From Euryodendron excelsum (lineage: Eukaryota; Streptophyta; Magnoliopsida; Ericales; Pentaphylacaceae): a stretch of 64,000 nucleotides of DNA. Below the pieces are notes generated by a model, which worked only from the letters and a program-made list of their open reading frames with translations, was not told the origin of the DNA and ran no database searches. Shown piece after piece: positions 24,574 to 36,652 of this stretch. Position numbers and translations under genes: made by a program. The stretch lies in the NCBI GenBank assembly GCA_033060915.1, contig CM065378.1, forward strand, positions 31,694,501-31,758,500, in the 5' to 3' direction. Position 1 is the first letter of the stretch; each line of letters starts with the position of its first letter.

Positions 24574-24866
24574 TGTGCTATTGCAGGCACCCAAAAATAA
24601 AATCGATATCCCAAAAACAAATATGTAATAGTGTAAGTAAGAATCGTTCCCACGGAGAGTGTTTATCCTAGTTTTATGCTATGTAAACTTTGATTGGGGG
24701 GGTTTTGGATATAATAAAAACAATTTTAATAATAACTAAGAAACAACTCAGATTAAAGTATTGAAATCAATTAAAAGTACAAACCTTGGTCTAAGTCAAC
24801 ATTCACCATCGGAATTTACAACTGATCATCAATGTAAGCATATCAATTCACACATTGAATATTCAC
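24574..24866 (-). mobile_element. Inverted LTR-end fragment of the Gypsy element
   Basis: This 293-bp piece is the reverse complement of the LTR end at about 25815-26114, matching at roughly 85-90% by eye. It starts at the LTR terminus (TGTGCT, complement of AGCACA). It joins the direct LTR at 24867 without spacer, creating an inverted repeat with a loop of about 950 bp. Confidence 0.85.
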
Positions 24867-26114
24867 CGATAAGAATGCAAATGTCATATTTTCTCCCATA
24901 ATGTTTAATCTTTTATACTTATTTGGTGCCTAAAGATACTCACTACTCTTATATTTTGACTTAGGGTGCTATGGAATGCCCAGGAAGAGAATCCTAGCTT
25001 AAAAAGGATGAATTCGTGCAGATTAGAAGCAACGTTCGAAGGGGTGTTCAAACAGTAGTAGATGTGTACAAATGCTACGTCAAATGGATACACGGCAAGT
25101 TCAAGTTCGAAGAGCGTTCGAAATATACAGAGAGTAATTTTAACCATTCGAAGTGCGTTCGATGCACCGTTAGAACGGTAGTCTGATGCGTTTGAACGGT
25201 GGCAAAGGCGTTCGAACAGTCTTGCACAGCTGCAGATTTTCAGAAGTCTATAAAAGCTAGGACTATTTTGTTTTTAGGGTTGTTGACGTTTTTCATATTA
25301 TTCTAAGTTGTTCTTTGAGTTGTTTTCATGACCCTGCATGGCTAAACTCTGAATCTTGGTTAAAGGAGATAAAAACTTCGGAATTAATAATAAACTGTGA
25401 GATCTAATTTGTTTTCATTATTCGATTTATGCTTTGAGTACCAGATGTTTTTCTTTGCATATTTTCATGATTGTCTTGTTTAATCGCTAGGAGGCCTACT
25501 AGTTTATTAATCATTGCAATCTACTGCTGAGTTAGATATCAAATCCGTAATTGTTTGATTCCTCTGATTTGTGAAGCAACTAAGATTTAATGATTGCTGC
25601 GTTAGGAATTATTACATCTTGGGAAGGACATTTGACTAAATTAAATGCAACCGCGTGTACTTGTGTTGTTTAATTTCATCGATCTCTCTAATTCTTAAGG
25701 CTGCTAATAGATTAAACCTTGTGTGCTTTTCCTGGGTTGTTTAATAGTTAGGGTTAATCAAATCGCTTGTTTCTAATTAACTACGACTAAGGAGAGATAG
25801 AAAAATAATTCCGACGGTGAATATTCAATGTGTGAATTGATATGCTTGCATCGATGATCAGTTGTAAATTTCAATGGTGGATGTTGACCTAGACCAAGGT
25901 TTGTTCTTTTGATTGATTTCAATACTTTAATCTGAATTGTTCCGTAGGTAGTTATTATTAAAATTGTTTTCATTATAGCCAAACTCCCCCCTAATCAAAG
26001 TTCATACAGCATAAAACTAGACTAAACACTCTCCGTAGGAACGATCCTTACTCACACTACTACATAATTATTTTTGAGGTATCGATTTTATTTTTGGGTG
26101 CCCACGACAGCACA
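24867..26114 (+). mobile_element. 5' LTR of an Athila-like Gypsy retrotransposon
   Basis: The direct LTR starts near CGATAAGAATGC (expected TG mutated to CG) and ends AGCACA just before the primer-binding site, about 1248 bp long. Its first about 260 bp are repeated at 34944-35203 (3' LTR). The 5' part contains several TTCGAA palindromes. Confidence 0.8.
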
Positions 26115-26122
26115 CTAAATTT

Positions 26123-26137
26123 TGGCGCCGTTGCCGG
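26123..26137 (+). promoter_or_regulatory. Retrotransposon primer-binding site (tRNA-Asp type)
   Basis: TGGCGCCGTTGCCGG lies 8 bp after the LTR end. It is complementary to the 3' end of plant tRNA-Asp and is the primer site typical of Athila/Tat Gypsy elements. Confidence 0.85.
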
Positions 26138-26458
26138 TGAGTGATTTTAGTTAATTTTTGTGCTTTTTGTAATATTTATTTCAAAAAAAATTAAAAAAAA
26201 ATAATAAATATTTATTTTAATTATTTTCATTACTCTAGATTGTTTTTTTTCTAAATTGTTCTTCACGGTTAGTTAGAATTTTCTTGAGTGTTTATGAGCA
26301 TAACTTGATCTTTTAATCAAGGTGATTTGTAGTGCGATTCAGAAATATAGAGAACTTTACACAGGTCAAGAAGGGAAGCTCGAAGAAATTCTGTAGAGAG
26401 CAATCCAGCTCTTAATTCCCTATTTGCTAGCGATTCTGATTTAGGAGAGGAAGAAGTC

Positions 26459-27801
26459 ATGGCTGGAAATCAAACTTTGAAAGAGCTTGCATCCCCTGAT
26501 CTGAATCAACAACCCTTATGCATAATATTCCCTACTTTAGATGTTTCTACTAACTTTAAATTACAATCTGAATTAATATATCTCTTGCCCACTCTTCATG
26601 GTCTTGCAGGTGAAGATTCTCACAAACATCTAAAGGAGTTTCATGTACTATGCACAAGTATGAAACCCACGGGGGTGACCGAAGAGCAAATTAAATTAGG
26701 AGTTTTTTCATTTTCTTTGAAAGATTCAGCTAAGGATTGACTATATTATCTACCTTCCAGAAGTATTACCACATGAAACAAGATGAAAAGATTATTTTTA
26801 GAGAAATATTTCCCAGCTTCAAGGGCGGCCAACATTCGAAAAAAAATTTGTGGTGTAAGGCAACACAACAGAGAGTCCCTACACGAATACTGGGAGCGTT
26901 TCAAGAAATTATTTGCAAGCTGTCCCCATCATCAAATTAGTGAGCAACTTCTTATTCAATATTTCTATGAGAGCCTTTGCCCACTGATAGGAGCATGATT
27001 GATGTTGCTAGTAAAGGAGCTTAGGTGGATAAAACTTTCGATACTGCGAGAAATCTGATTGCAAATATGGCAGCCAATTCTCAACAATTTGGCACTAGAC
27101 TTGATCATTCATCCAAGCATGTCAATGAGGTAAATATTTCCTCCATTAAACAACAAATTGTGAGTCTAATTTCGCTTGTTCGTCAAATGACTGTAGGTAA
27201 TATGCAAACGGCGAAGGCTTGTGGAATTTGTTTAGTAGCAGGGCATCCAACCAATATGTGTCCAACTCTTCAAGAGGAGCTCATGGAGCAAGTGAATGCA
27301 GCAGGTGGTTTTCCTGGACAATCGCAAAGAAAGTATGATCCTTATTCAAGCACGTATAACTCGGGATGGAGGGATCACCCCAATCTTAGCTATGGGAATC
27401 CATAAGTAAATCAGCCCATAATTCAAAACCGCCCAAGTTACTAGCAATATAAGCAACCATATCCCCCTAGACAACAACCGGGCCAAACTTCTAATTTAGG
27501 TATGTCTTTAAAAGATATTGTTAAGTCCCTTGCCACTAATACTTTGCAATTTCAACAGGAGACAAAACAATTTCAACAAGAGACGAGGGCCAGTATTCAA
27601 AGTCTAGACAATCAGATGAGTCAGATGGCAACTGCAGTTAGTCGGCTAGAAGCCCAAAGTTTAGACAAATTACCTTCTCAGATGGTAGTAAATCCAAGAG
27701 AAAATGCAAGTGCAATCATCTTGAGAAGTGGTAAAAAGGTTGAGATTCTAGTAATGGCCGCCCCTCATCGTCGAACCAAGAAAAGGAGAAAAATGTCATA
27801 A
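26459..27801 (+). pseudogene. Degraded gag gene of the Gypsy element
   Basis: The frame from 26459 (MAGNQTLKELASPDLNQQP) resembles Athila-type gag. It is broken by a stop at about 26738, a frameshift near 26740-26790 and a further stop near 26996, then continues from about 27025. A CCHC zinc knuckle is visible (CGICLVAGHPTNMC, about 27220-27260). The nucleocapsid and linker continue to 27801, where the frame stops again. Gag packages element RNA; this copy cannot make a full product. Confidence 0.8.
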
Positions 27802-27848
27802 TAGATGGGAACGTTCCCAATAACGATGACGTACATAAGCATAAGTTC

Positions 27849-29024
27849 TTGCCTCTTTCTGATTATAAACCTGTACCTCCTTTTTCTAAGGCTTTGGTAG
27901 AATTTAGAAAAGATGAACAAACTAAAGATTTATATGAGACTTTTCGTAGATGTGAGATAAATATTCCACTTTTAGATGCTATTAAAGAAGTACCTCGTTA
28001 TGCTAAATTCCTTAAAGAATTGTGTACAATTAAGAGAAAACAGAAACTTAAAGGATGTAAGAAGGTGAGAGTAGGGGAGAATGTTTCTGCAGTTATTCAA
28101 AGAAAACTCCCTGCGAAGTGCAAGGATCCAGGTATGTTTATTATCCCTTGTACGATAGATAATACTAGATTTGAGAGAACCATGATAGATTTAGGAGCTT
28201 CTATTAATGTCATGCCATATTCTATATATACTTCTTTGAAACTTGGACCTTTGAATAAAACTGGTGTTATGATTCAATTGATTGATAGATCTAATGTCTA
28301 TCCTAAGGGTGTAGTTGAGGATGTTCTTGTACAAGTTAATGATCTCGTTTTCCCTACTAATTTTTATGTGCTTGATATGGAAAATAGCGACCAAAATGCC
28401 CCTATTTTGTTAGGAAGACCATTCTTAAAGACATCTAAGATCAAGTTGGATGTCCATAGTGACACACTTACCATAGAATTTGATGGTGAAATTGTTAAGT
28501 TTAATATTTATGATGCCATGAGATACCCTTGTGATGATAATCCTATTTATTCTATTGATGTGATTAATTCTCTAGCACAGAAAGTTTTTGAACTTGATGG
28601 ATAAGATGTATTGGAAGTTGCCATCAGTAAGCATTTTGAGGAAGGGAATGGAGAGTTAGCGTTGAATAATGATTTGCAAGAAATTGTTGCAACACTGAAT
28701 GATTTTCTGAAGTTAAAGCAGTTAAGTAACTTGTCTTATGTTGCATTACCAGTTTCTAACGAGAGGGCTTTACCCTTTGTTTTGCAGGCCTCTATTCCAG
28801 ATTTGGAGCCTCTCCCCAATCACCTCAAGTACGTGTTCCTTGGAGACGGAGGAACATTACCAGTGATCATCTCTAGTAAACTTTGTGAGTTGCAAGAAGA
28901 AAAACTTGTGCAGGTCCTAAAGGAGCATAAGACAGCTATTGGTTGGACAATTGTGACTATTACCTTGGCTCGAAGAGATAAGATTAAGAGTGATACCAAA
29001 TACTATGTGTGGGATGACCTATAA
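27849..29024 (+). pseudogene. Truncated pol: protease and start of reverse transcriptase linker
   Basis: A 251-codon open frame (27849-28604) contains an aspartic-protease region with MIDLGASINVMPYSIY, the DLGAS form common in Athila/Tat elements. After a stop at 28602, a second frame to 29024 reaches LVQVLKEHKTAIGWTI, which normally precedes the reverse transcriptase. There the sequence jumps to the 3' untranslated region, so RT, RNase H and integrase are absent. The element depended on other copies for mobility, if it moved at all in this form. Confidence 0.8.
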
Positions 29025-29768
29025 AGAAGGAAACATTGAGTCGAGCCCACGACAATAAACAAAGGCGCTGCTTGGGAGGCAACCCAAGGAAAATTCATTT
29101 TTCTTTTTTTATTTTCACATTTATATATTGGTTATCTCTGCCCTTTCTATGCATTTTACTTTACATTGGGGACAATGTAAGTTTCTAAGTGTGGGGGAGG
29201 GGATTTAGGTAGTGTTTTTGTGTTGTAATTTGAAATTTGAAAAAAAAAAAAATAACAAGATTCAATTAAGCTTGAAGAATTCATAACATGATTGAATAAG
29301 TAATCTTCCAACTTAGAATTAATTAGTCTAGTTATTTTACTTGAGATTAGAGTGACTGAATTTGGTAGCCAAAAGCTGGTGAAATTTTAAGTCTTTAGAC
29401 TGACACATCCATATCAGTCACTATTTTCTTTCATGTGAGATATTCTTCCATGGATTTGTTTATCTAGAACTTGCCTTGATTCTCTTTGAGGTCATATTGA
29501 CACATGCATGCATGAACATGATTAAGACCATCTTTGTTATAAGCTACATAAGCCAAATAGCCTGCCTTGTAATTAATTTTTCCATTTGTGAACTCTTTTG
29601 AGCTTTATATGTTGTTTTGTCGTTATTGTGAACCCACATTACAAGCTTTAAACCCGGAAAAAAAAATGCATTTACCCAATCCGTAGAGCTAGTGGAGCAT
29701 TGTTCATCATTATGATATGTATGGGTGTGCAAGAAATAAGTGTGGGGGTTGTCCGGAATTGTGGTAGG
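29025..29768 (+). other. 3' non-coding region of the Gypsy element, part 1
   Basis: It contains the motif GCTTGGGAGGCAACCCAAGG and two purine tracts AAGTGTGGGGG (about 29188 and 29739), typical of the long 3' non-coding stretch of Athila/Tat elements. The region continues at 31902-32318 and 34652-34943 between later insertions. Confidence 0.65.
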
Positions 29769-31896
29769 TGTTGAGTCAAGGTTGATCCTTGATGACTCAA
29801 GGTTAATTCTCATATTGATTTTGATGATAACTAAACATTGTGTTATTTTACTAATGAATCTACTTAGTGTGCAGATTAACAAAGTTCATAAGTTAGACTT
29901 AAAGTTGGATCTTAAGTCTAATATATATCAAGAAGAATGCATAATAAGTTCAAGATCAAGCAATGAACTCAAAGAGCTATGCAATGAACCAAACAAAGGA
30001 TTGTCGCCTATCTCTACTTCAAACATATGTTCTACATTCAAAGAGATTGAAGGTGTTCAATTAAAGCTTCTTTCAAGTGTGCATAGTTTCAATGAAGACT
30101 GATTTGCACCAGACTGGAGACTTCATCAGAATTTGCGAAGATCAGTTGAAGAGGTGTAATGCTCAGTTGAAGATGTATTGGTTGTTGAAGAATTTGGAAA
30201 ATGCTCAAGAGATGATTTTATCTGATATGCTAAAGACCAATTCAAGACAATGTGATTGAAGTTGCTGAGAAGATGGCTCACAATGAATATCTGATCTTTA
30301 CATGGAATCCAACTGAAGTATTCTTCTACAATGTAAAGGATCAATGAAGATTAGATGTGTGAATAGATTCCATCAAGTCTGCAATGGTCTCAGTAAAGTG
30401 ATCTTTAATGAATAATGAAGAATGAAGAATTGCTATCAAAGAAAGCAAATCAGGTTTGAAGCATTGTGAAGCTTCACACAATTGAGGTAGATTGGCATTG
30501 AAGAAGATATCCTACAATAATAGAAGGAGCTTTGCAAATAAAGAAGAAAAGTTCAGCTTTGATCAAATGAGGCTTTGACAGTTTGAGATTCAAGAAAAAT
30601 ATCAACATCCAATGATTGATTCAATCCAAATTGAATAGAAGTTAACTCTGATAAGTTAGGAAGATTTGATTGATCATCATACCCCAAAGACATACTCCTT
30701 GAAGTTCTTATACCAGTGCTTTGATAAGGTTGATCAATAGAAATCTGAAAGCTGAATTCTGGGCAATGAGGGGGCTCATGGAAATGAGGAGTCGCCTCCT
30801 GATCACAGACACAAAAAGGTTTGGAGACAAATTGAACAAAGAGGGGACTCATGGAAATGAGGTGTCGCCTCTTGCACACAGGAGCAAAAAGCCTGAAGAC
30901 CAAGTAGGCAATGAGTGGATACATTGTAATGAAGTGTCGCCTCATAGAGACAGACGCCAAGGCTTGAAGATAAGATGATCAATGAGCGGACACATGAAGA
31001 TGAAGTGTTGCCTCCTTGTAGCAGAAGCAAAAGGCTTGAAGTTTAAATGATCAATGAACAGACACCTGAAGATGAAGTGTCGCCTCATGACAGCAGTAGC
31101 CTAAGATGAAGAAGACAAATGAATGAGGAGTCGCCTCATCGACATGAAGAGGGGACTTATGAACTCAGTGAATATCGTCTGTTAAATGCAAAAGCAGGAA
31201 GTGTCAACTCCATAGACCTGGAGCCGACTCCCTTTGTTATAACGGCTATTTTTCTTAACGTTATAACGAACTGGAAGCGCATTAATGATACCCAACTACC
31301 TCCAACGGATGGAATGAATGCAAGGGTATATATACTAGCCTCCAACTGCATTTATATACAAGAATCAAGAGGAAGAAACAACAAGAGACAAGAATCACTA
31401 ATCTACCTGATATTCCTGAACATTCTTCATGTTTTGTTCTTGTGAGCTTTGATTGTAAATCTACTCTTGCTAGAGAGTTTGTTTGTGAGTTGTATACTCT
31501 TATACACTTGTAACTGAGAGTTTGAGAGTTCTCTTATGTAAAGCAAAACTCTTGTAAAGTTTGAGTGGAGCTTGGACAAAACCACTTGGGAATTGAAGAG
31601 TTCGGTGAGGAGTTCTTTGTAGAATGAGCTCAGCACTTTGTCAATCAGCAGCCCATGGAAGAAGGCTTCAAGGAGGTCTTGGGGTGAGGACGTAGATCAC
31701 GGTTTGTGGTTGAACCTCGGTAAATCTGTGTCTCTCCTCTATTGCTTTGTTTTCTTTACTTCTATTGATAACATTGTTTTGCCCATAGATTGACCATTGC
31801 TATATTGTTTAGATTAAGCTTAATTAATCATAACTTATATTAATATTCGAAAAAACCCAATTCACCCTCTCTCTTGGGTTGCCTATTAGACCAACA
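29769..31896 (+). mobile_element. Solo LTR, 2128 bp, nested in the Gypsy element
   Basis: It begins TGTTGAGTCAAGGTTGATCC and ends with a CTCTTGGGTTGCCTATTAGA block followed by CCAACA. Perfect 5-bp target duplications GTAGG flank it at 29764-29768 and 31897-31901. No internal retrotransposon domain is present, so it is a solo LTR left by LTR-LTR recombination. A TATATATA promoter-like motif lies near 31327. The ends resemble Copia LTRs; the lineage is not certain. Confidence 0.88.
30768..31150 (+). repeat. About 72-bp minisatellite inside the solo LTR
   Basis: Five to six degenerate units share GAGGGGACTCATGGAAATGA followed by a GTGTCGCCTC core and an A/G-rich tail ending near GATCAAT. The array lies in the middle of the LTR. 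Confidence 0.85.
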
Positions 31897-32318
31897 GTAG
31901 GGCTATGGTTGGTGAAAAGGAACATGTTTTCATTCTCAATTCATGAGTTCCATTGTTAATGTAATTTTGAAAAAAGAAGAAGAAAAAAAAAAGGAAGAAA
32001 AAAAGAAGGGAAGTGATGGAAGAAATTGCTTTTAATGTTACAAATTATCCATATTCATAATTCCTCCTAAAATTCTAAGAAATGAGTTTGTTTATATAGG
32101 ATATATACAAAGACAGAAGCTGTTGAATGGAGTGATTGGCTTTACATATCTTATATATTCGAACTTGAGTTGTGTCATTTTTGCTCCACTAGTTTCGATG
32201 GCTTTTGAGCTACATTCCCAAATATTTCACACCTTGATCCTAAACCCAGTTATAACCCTTGAAAAGTTCTTATGATTCGTGTTATGTATGTGATCTTAGT
32301 GATGGAGAATGAGAACAT

Positions 32319-34651
32319 TTTTGGCCCAAATAGGCAACCCAAGAGGAGGGTGAATTGGATTTTATAAAATTTATATCAAACAATGCAACTAAAAACAGTT
32401 TAAGCAATGCAGCAGTGAGCAATCAAACTAATAATCAAGCAAGCAAATAATAAGATGTAATGCAAGGAAGTAATATGAGCAAAGAGATGAAGAACACCAA
32501 ATTTATAGAGGTTCGGCCAAACCTTGCCTACGTCCTCTCTTCCTCGATCCTTTCGAAGGTATTCTACTATGTAAACTTTCCTTACACAGCTGCTAGTTTT
32601 TCTACAAGTGCCCAACTCACTCTTATAAGAGCTCTTCCCCAAGCTCTCACAACCCAAGAGATTTTGTCCAAGCTTCTCTCAAACTTACGAGTGATTTTGT
32701 CCAAGCTTCACTCAAACTTTACAAGAGATTTTGTCCAAGCTTTTCTCAAACTTACGAGTGTTTTTCCCAAACTACACTCAAACTCACAAGATTACAAACT
32801 CACCCAATAATAGATGAAGGTTGTACAATGAATAGCACTCTCTCAAAGAGTAGATAAATAACTTTTCAGCTTACTTAAGAACCCCCCAAATGAGTAAAAA
32901 CAGAGTATAAGATGTATGAGATGAAATCTCTCTTGTAATGCTTGATCTTCTTCTCTTGTTCTTCTTTTTTATTTATGTGTTAGGGATCTTGTATATATAG
33001 TATTGAATCCATTTTAGCCGTTGGAGAAGTATGGGAGTTGTTTTGGTGGCAGATCGCACCATTACTCCTGTCAAAAAATATAGCCGTTGGTGTCAGGGGT
33101 CGACTTTTTTAAGCAATGAGTCAACTCTTTTTGCATTTCAGCAGACTTTTCAAGTTTCTGTCCAAATGGGTCGACTCTATTAAAGTCTTCACCAGACTTT
33201 CTGCTTTCAATGTAAATGAGTCGACCGAGCACGCTATCATGATTGGGTTGTCAGTGCCCCCACTAGCGTAGCAGGTGAGCGGGAATGATCGGCATCGTCC
33301 CACAAGGTCTGCTCGGGGTATGGCTAGCTCGATCATGCTCAACATGGTCATGTTTAGTATGTCGTGCTCAGCAGGTCGTGCTCGGAAGGTCTTGCTCAAC
33401 TATGGTTTGCTCGGTGTATGGCCAGCTCGATCATGCTCAGCATGGTCGTGCTCAGTAGGTCGTGCTCAACAGGTCTTGCTCAACTATGGTCTGCTCGGTC
33501 ATGGTCATGGTCATGGTCGGCCATGGTCGTGGTTGGCCATTGTCTACTCAGTTATGCCTTCTGCTCGGTTATGGTCACAGTCGGCCATTGTCTGCTCGAT
33601 TGTGCCCTCTGCTCGGTCATGCTTGGCATGGTCATGCTCGGCCATGCTTAGCATGGTTGTGCTCATTTGTTGGGGGTCCCGATCAGTCATTGCCAGATCA
33701 ACCCTCATCACCTTGTTTTTGCAGATTTTCTCCATTCTTCTCCAAAAGTTCCAACCCTTTCAAGGATCATCCAAATGAGCCTTAGTAAAGTTTGCAAATA
33801 CTTCTTCAAGGCTTGATGACTTCAAGAACATCTTCAAAACTTCTAAGAAAGCTTCCATATCTTTAAATGAGTCTCTTTTTCTTCCATTCTTGTAAGACAT
33901 CTTCAAATCTTCAAGGTGAGCTTCCATGTCTTGTAAGAGTCATCTAAATGAGGTTGCAACTATAAGATTGCTGAATCATACTCATTGTCTCCATTGTCTC
34001 TTGACAAGCTTCTCACCACAAGTTCTTTAATACCTTCAATGTGACAAGTTCTCCATTGTTACTTGACAAGCTTTAACTTGTTGCTCCCCCTTTCTTTTAT
34101 GCTTTATGCCTTAATGCATTTTTCAGATTTAGAGCAGAACAATCAACCAATTTAGAAGTTCATAGCATACATGATGATATAGTGGACTTGATGTGGCCAT
34201 GAGGATCGAGGGTCTTCATAGTGAAGTGTAAACCATATTTGTATGGTGCCAGCTCTTCGGTCTTTAAGTCTACTTGAAATCCTTTGTTGTGTTTGCACTT
34301 CTATTTGTACTTTAGTCTTCAAGAATTGATTCCATGTCAACTTGAAAACTCTTCAAATAATCTTGCTTGAGTGCTTTGCTTCTTTGAATAACTTTTTGAA
34401 TCATCATAAAATCTTCAGTCACTTGCATCCTTCTTTTAAATACTTGTTGAATTCCTTGAGCATATTCAATCTCTTCAAGAATAAGATTGCCTAAGTAATC
34501 TTCTCGTTTGATACTCAACCGATCAACTCAATTATTTTCTTGTTATCAAATGATTATAATCTAACCTACACACTTAATTTAAATCATTAGATAACAACCA
34601 CATGGTTTTGTTATCATCAAAATCAACATGGGGATCAACCTTGACTCAACA
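32319..34651 (-). mobile_element. Second solo LTR of the same family, opposite orientation, 2333 bp
   Basis: Read on the minus strand it starts TGTTGAGTCAAGGTTGATCC and ends with TTGGGTTGCCTATTTGGGCC, matching the ends of the other solo LTR. Shared interior blocks include AAAGTTTGAGTGAAGCTTGG. Flanking pentamers are AACAT (32314-32318) and AAAAT (34652-34656), a target duplication with one mismatch. The interior minisatellite differs from that of the first solo LTR. Confidence 0.8.
33300..33680. repeat. GCTCGG/TCATGC-rich minisatellite in the second solo LTR
   Basis: Short units such as GGTCATGCTC, GGTCGTGCTC and GGTCTTGCTC are repeated many times. A larger unit of roughly 110 bp, beginning GTATGG-TAGCTCGATCATGC, is duplicated once. 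The region is long, GC-richer and low in complexity, which explains its spurious open frames. Confidence 0.85.
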
Positions 34652-34928
34652 AAAATATGTAAGCCTATGGTAGATCATTTCCATTGAAATGAATTTGAGC
34701 GATACACATGCCCTTTAAATATATGAAAGTATAGTGTTTATTTTCGTGAGGGTTTACATATTCAGTTTACTCCATCTTTAAGTGAAAATGCTTGTTAAGT
34801 GATTGTGAGTTGTTTGAGAATGTTGTTCATGATATGTTATGAGTTTTGAATAGTTTGGTTGTTCTTTGTTGAGACTTTGATATCTCAAGAAAGTGAGTTT
34901 GAGTTTTGCCCGAGGACGAGCAAAGGTT

Positions 34929-35203
34929 AAGTGTGGGGGAATTTAATAAGAATGCAAATGTTATATTTTTCTCCCTTAATGTTTAATTTTTTATACTTAT
35001 TTGCTGCCTAAAGATACTCACTACTCTTATATTGTGACTTAGGGTGCTATAGAACCCCCATGAAGAGAATCCTAGCTTAAAATGGACGAATTCGTGCAGA
35101 TTAGAAACAACGTTCGAAGGCGCGTTTGAATAGTCCAGAGGCGTTCGAACGGTAGTAGATGCGTTCAACGCTACGTTTGTTGTGAATGCTACGTTTGCAA
35201 AAA
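34929..35203 (+). mobile_element. Polypurine tract and truncated 3' LTR of the Gypsy element
   Basis: AAGTGTGGGGGAAT (34929-34942) is the polypurine tract, directly followed by the start of the 3' LTR (34944). The LTR matches the 5' LTR for about 260 bp and then stops near 35203, where hAT sequence resumes. About 1 kb of the 3' LTR is missing. Confidence 0.78.
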
Positions 35204-35241
35204 AATGGTGACCGATATGCACTTATAATTCCAAGAATGAA

Positions 35242-35946
35242 ACATAAATTTACTAAATATTGAAAAGATTACTTGTAACTTATGGTATAACTACTATTTT
35301 AGATCCTAAACATAAAGATCAAATTTTGCAAGTATTATTAGAGTTGATATATAGTAGTGCTAGCCTATTAGAACATATAATAGATACACTAAAATATTTA
35401 TATAACATATATAAAACTGATGTTATTGTACTTGATTCATATTTTGTTACATATACTATATCCACGGTTCTTGGTAGTAGTAGTAGATCATTTACACGTA
35501 ACCTTTGGCAACAAATCAAATCAAGGCGAAGCGCTTCACAACAATCTTGTTGTCTCTTAACGGAAGTTCAACGTTATTTAGACCAACTTCTTGTTAATCT
35601 AAGTGATGACGACAATGATTTTGACATTTTAGCTTGGTGGAAAGACAAGAAACCTAGGTTTCCCGTGCTTTCAATCATAGCCCGTGATATACTAACAATT
35701 CTTATTTTTACAATTGCATCTGAATCAGCCTTTAGCTTAGGTGGACAAGTTGTGAGTGAATCACGTTGCAGATTATCACTGAACACTGTGGAGGCACTTG
35801 TATGTTGAAAAGATTGGATGTATACACCATCGAAAAAACAAAAAGAAGATGAACAAAAACTAATTGACGCGGATCGCGAAGCCATGACCTTAGGAGATTT
35901 GGATGAGTTAACTTTAAATGACTCCCTTGCAGATGGTAACCAATGA
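35242..35946 (+). pseudogene. C-terminal part of a hAT transposase, degraded
   Basis: After a frameshift and stops near 35250-35295, a frame gives TTILDPKHK. It continues to the hAT dimerisation domain: FDILAWWKDKKPRFPVLSII, then ASESAFSLGG and a CRLSLNTVEALVC segment. An in-frame stop at about 35806 (VC*KDW) is followed by a continuing tail ending DSLADGNQ. The W-W-K and ASESAFS motifs are diagnostic for hAT transposases (zinc-finger BED/RICESLEEPER type). The N-terminal DNA-binding part has been lost. Confidence 0.85.
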
Positions 35947-36652
35947 AAATTTAATTTTGTCAAATGTAATTTTTAAAAATTCATATGTTCTCTATTGTAT
36001 TTTTTTTCTTTATATGCACAATCTAAATGGAATAATGCAAATGATAGATAGGCTTGTAGGTGCCAACCTAGTTGGGATGTACTTGCCGTATAGTGATGCA
36101 ATTCTCAATTTTTTTTTATATTACTTTCATGTAATTGATAACATTTCATGATTTAATAAAAATTATATTTCCTTTTTCTTAATCACGTAACGTTCATTAA
36201 TTTCATAACTGCAATTATATATATAATTTACTTTATTAATTCTTGTTAATTATATACAATAATAAATATAAATGTAAAGTTTTTCAGATAAGTTCAAAGA
36301 AATTGAATAACTTTACACTTAATAGATTCATAGTGTATTTTTTGTATAATTAATATTTTATTAGTTTATGCAAATTTATTAGTTTTAAAAATATAATACT
36401 AAAAACAACTTGGCTGAAGAGACCCGGCCTAACGGCCTGCCCAATCCTGTGGCCTAACTCGAGGCCCAAGGCCCAAGCCCACTCTTAGGGCCGTAGATTG
36501 GACTTAGGCCTACCATTTCCAATTTTAACCCGGCATGGCCTGATTTGGGTCGGGCCCGGCCGGTCCAACTAACATGCCTACCAAAGTAGGTTACTACGCT
36601 AGTCGTTCTTTCTCACCTTTTTGCTAAGTAAAAAAAATAATAAAAAAGTTAT

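Larger units (their letters stand above)
23524..36580 (+). mobile_element. hAT DNA transposon, split by a nested retrotransposon
   Basis: The left terminus TAGGGATGTAAATTAGG is mirrored at the right terminus (complement TAGGCATGTTAGTTGG). Both are followed inward by GC-rich subterminal repeats of GGCCC/CCCGG type. Flanking octamers are CCAAAGGA (23516-23523) and CCAAAGTA (36581-36588), an 8-bp target duplication with one mismatch, as expected for hAT. The transposase C-terminal dimerisation region lies at the right. Removing the nested insertions leaves about 2.4 kb, so the central transposase is partly missing. The element is inactive. Confidence 0.85.

Noticed and set aside
30553..31030. 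Open frames on both strands with repeated HFHEPP/NEVSP patterns
   Set aside because: They are translations of the 72-bp minisatellite inside the solo LTR.
33275..33785. Long overlapping plus- and minus-strand frames up to 167 codons
   Set aside because: They come from the minisatellite in the inverted solo LTR; all frames are repetitive and none resembles a gene.
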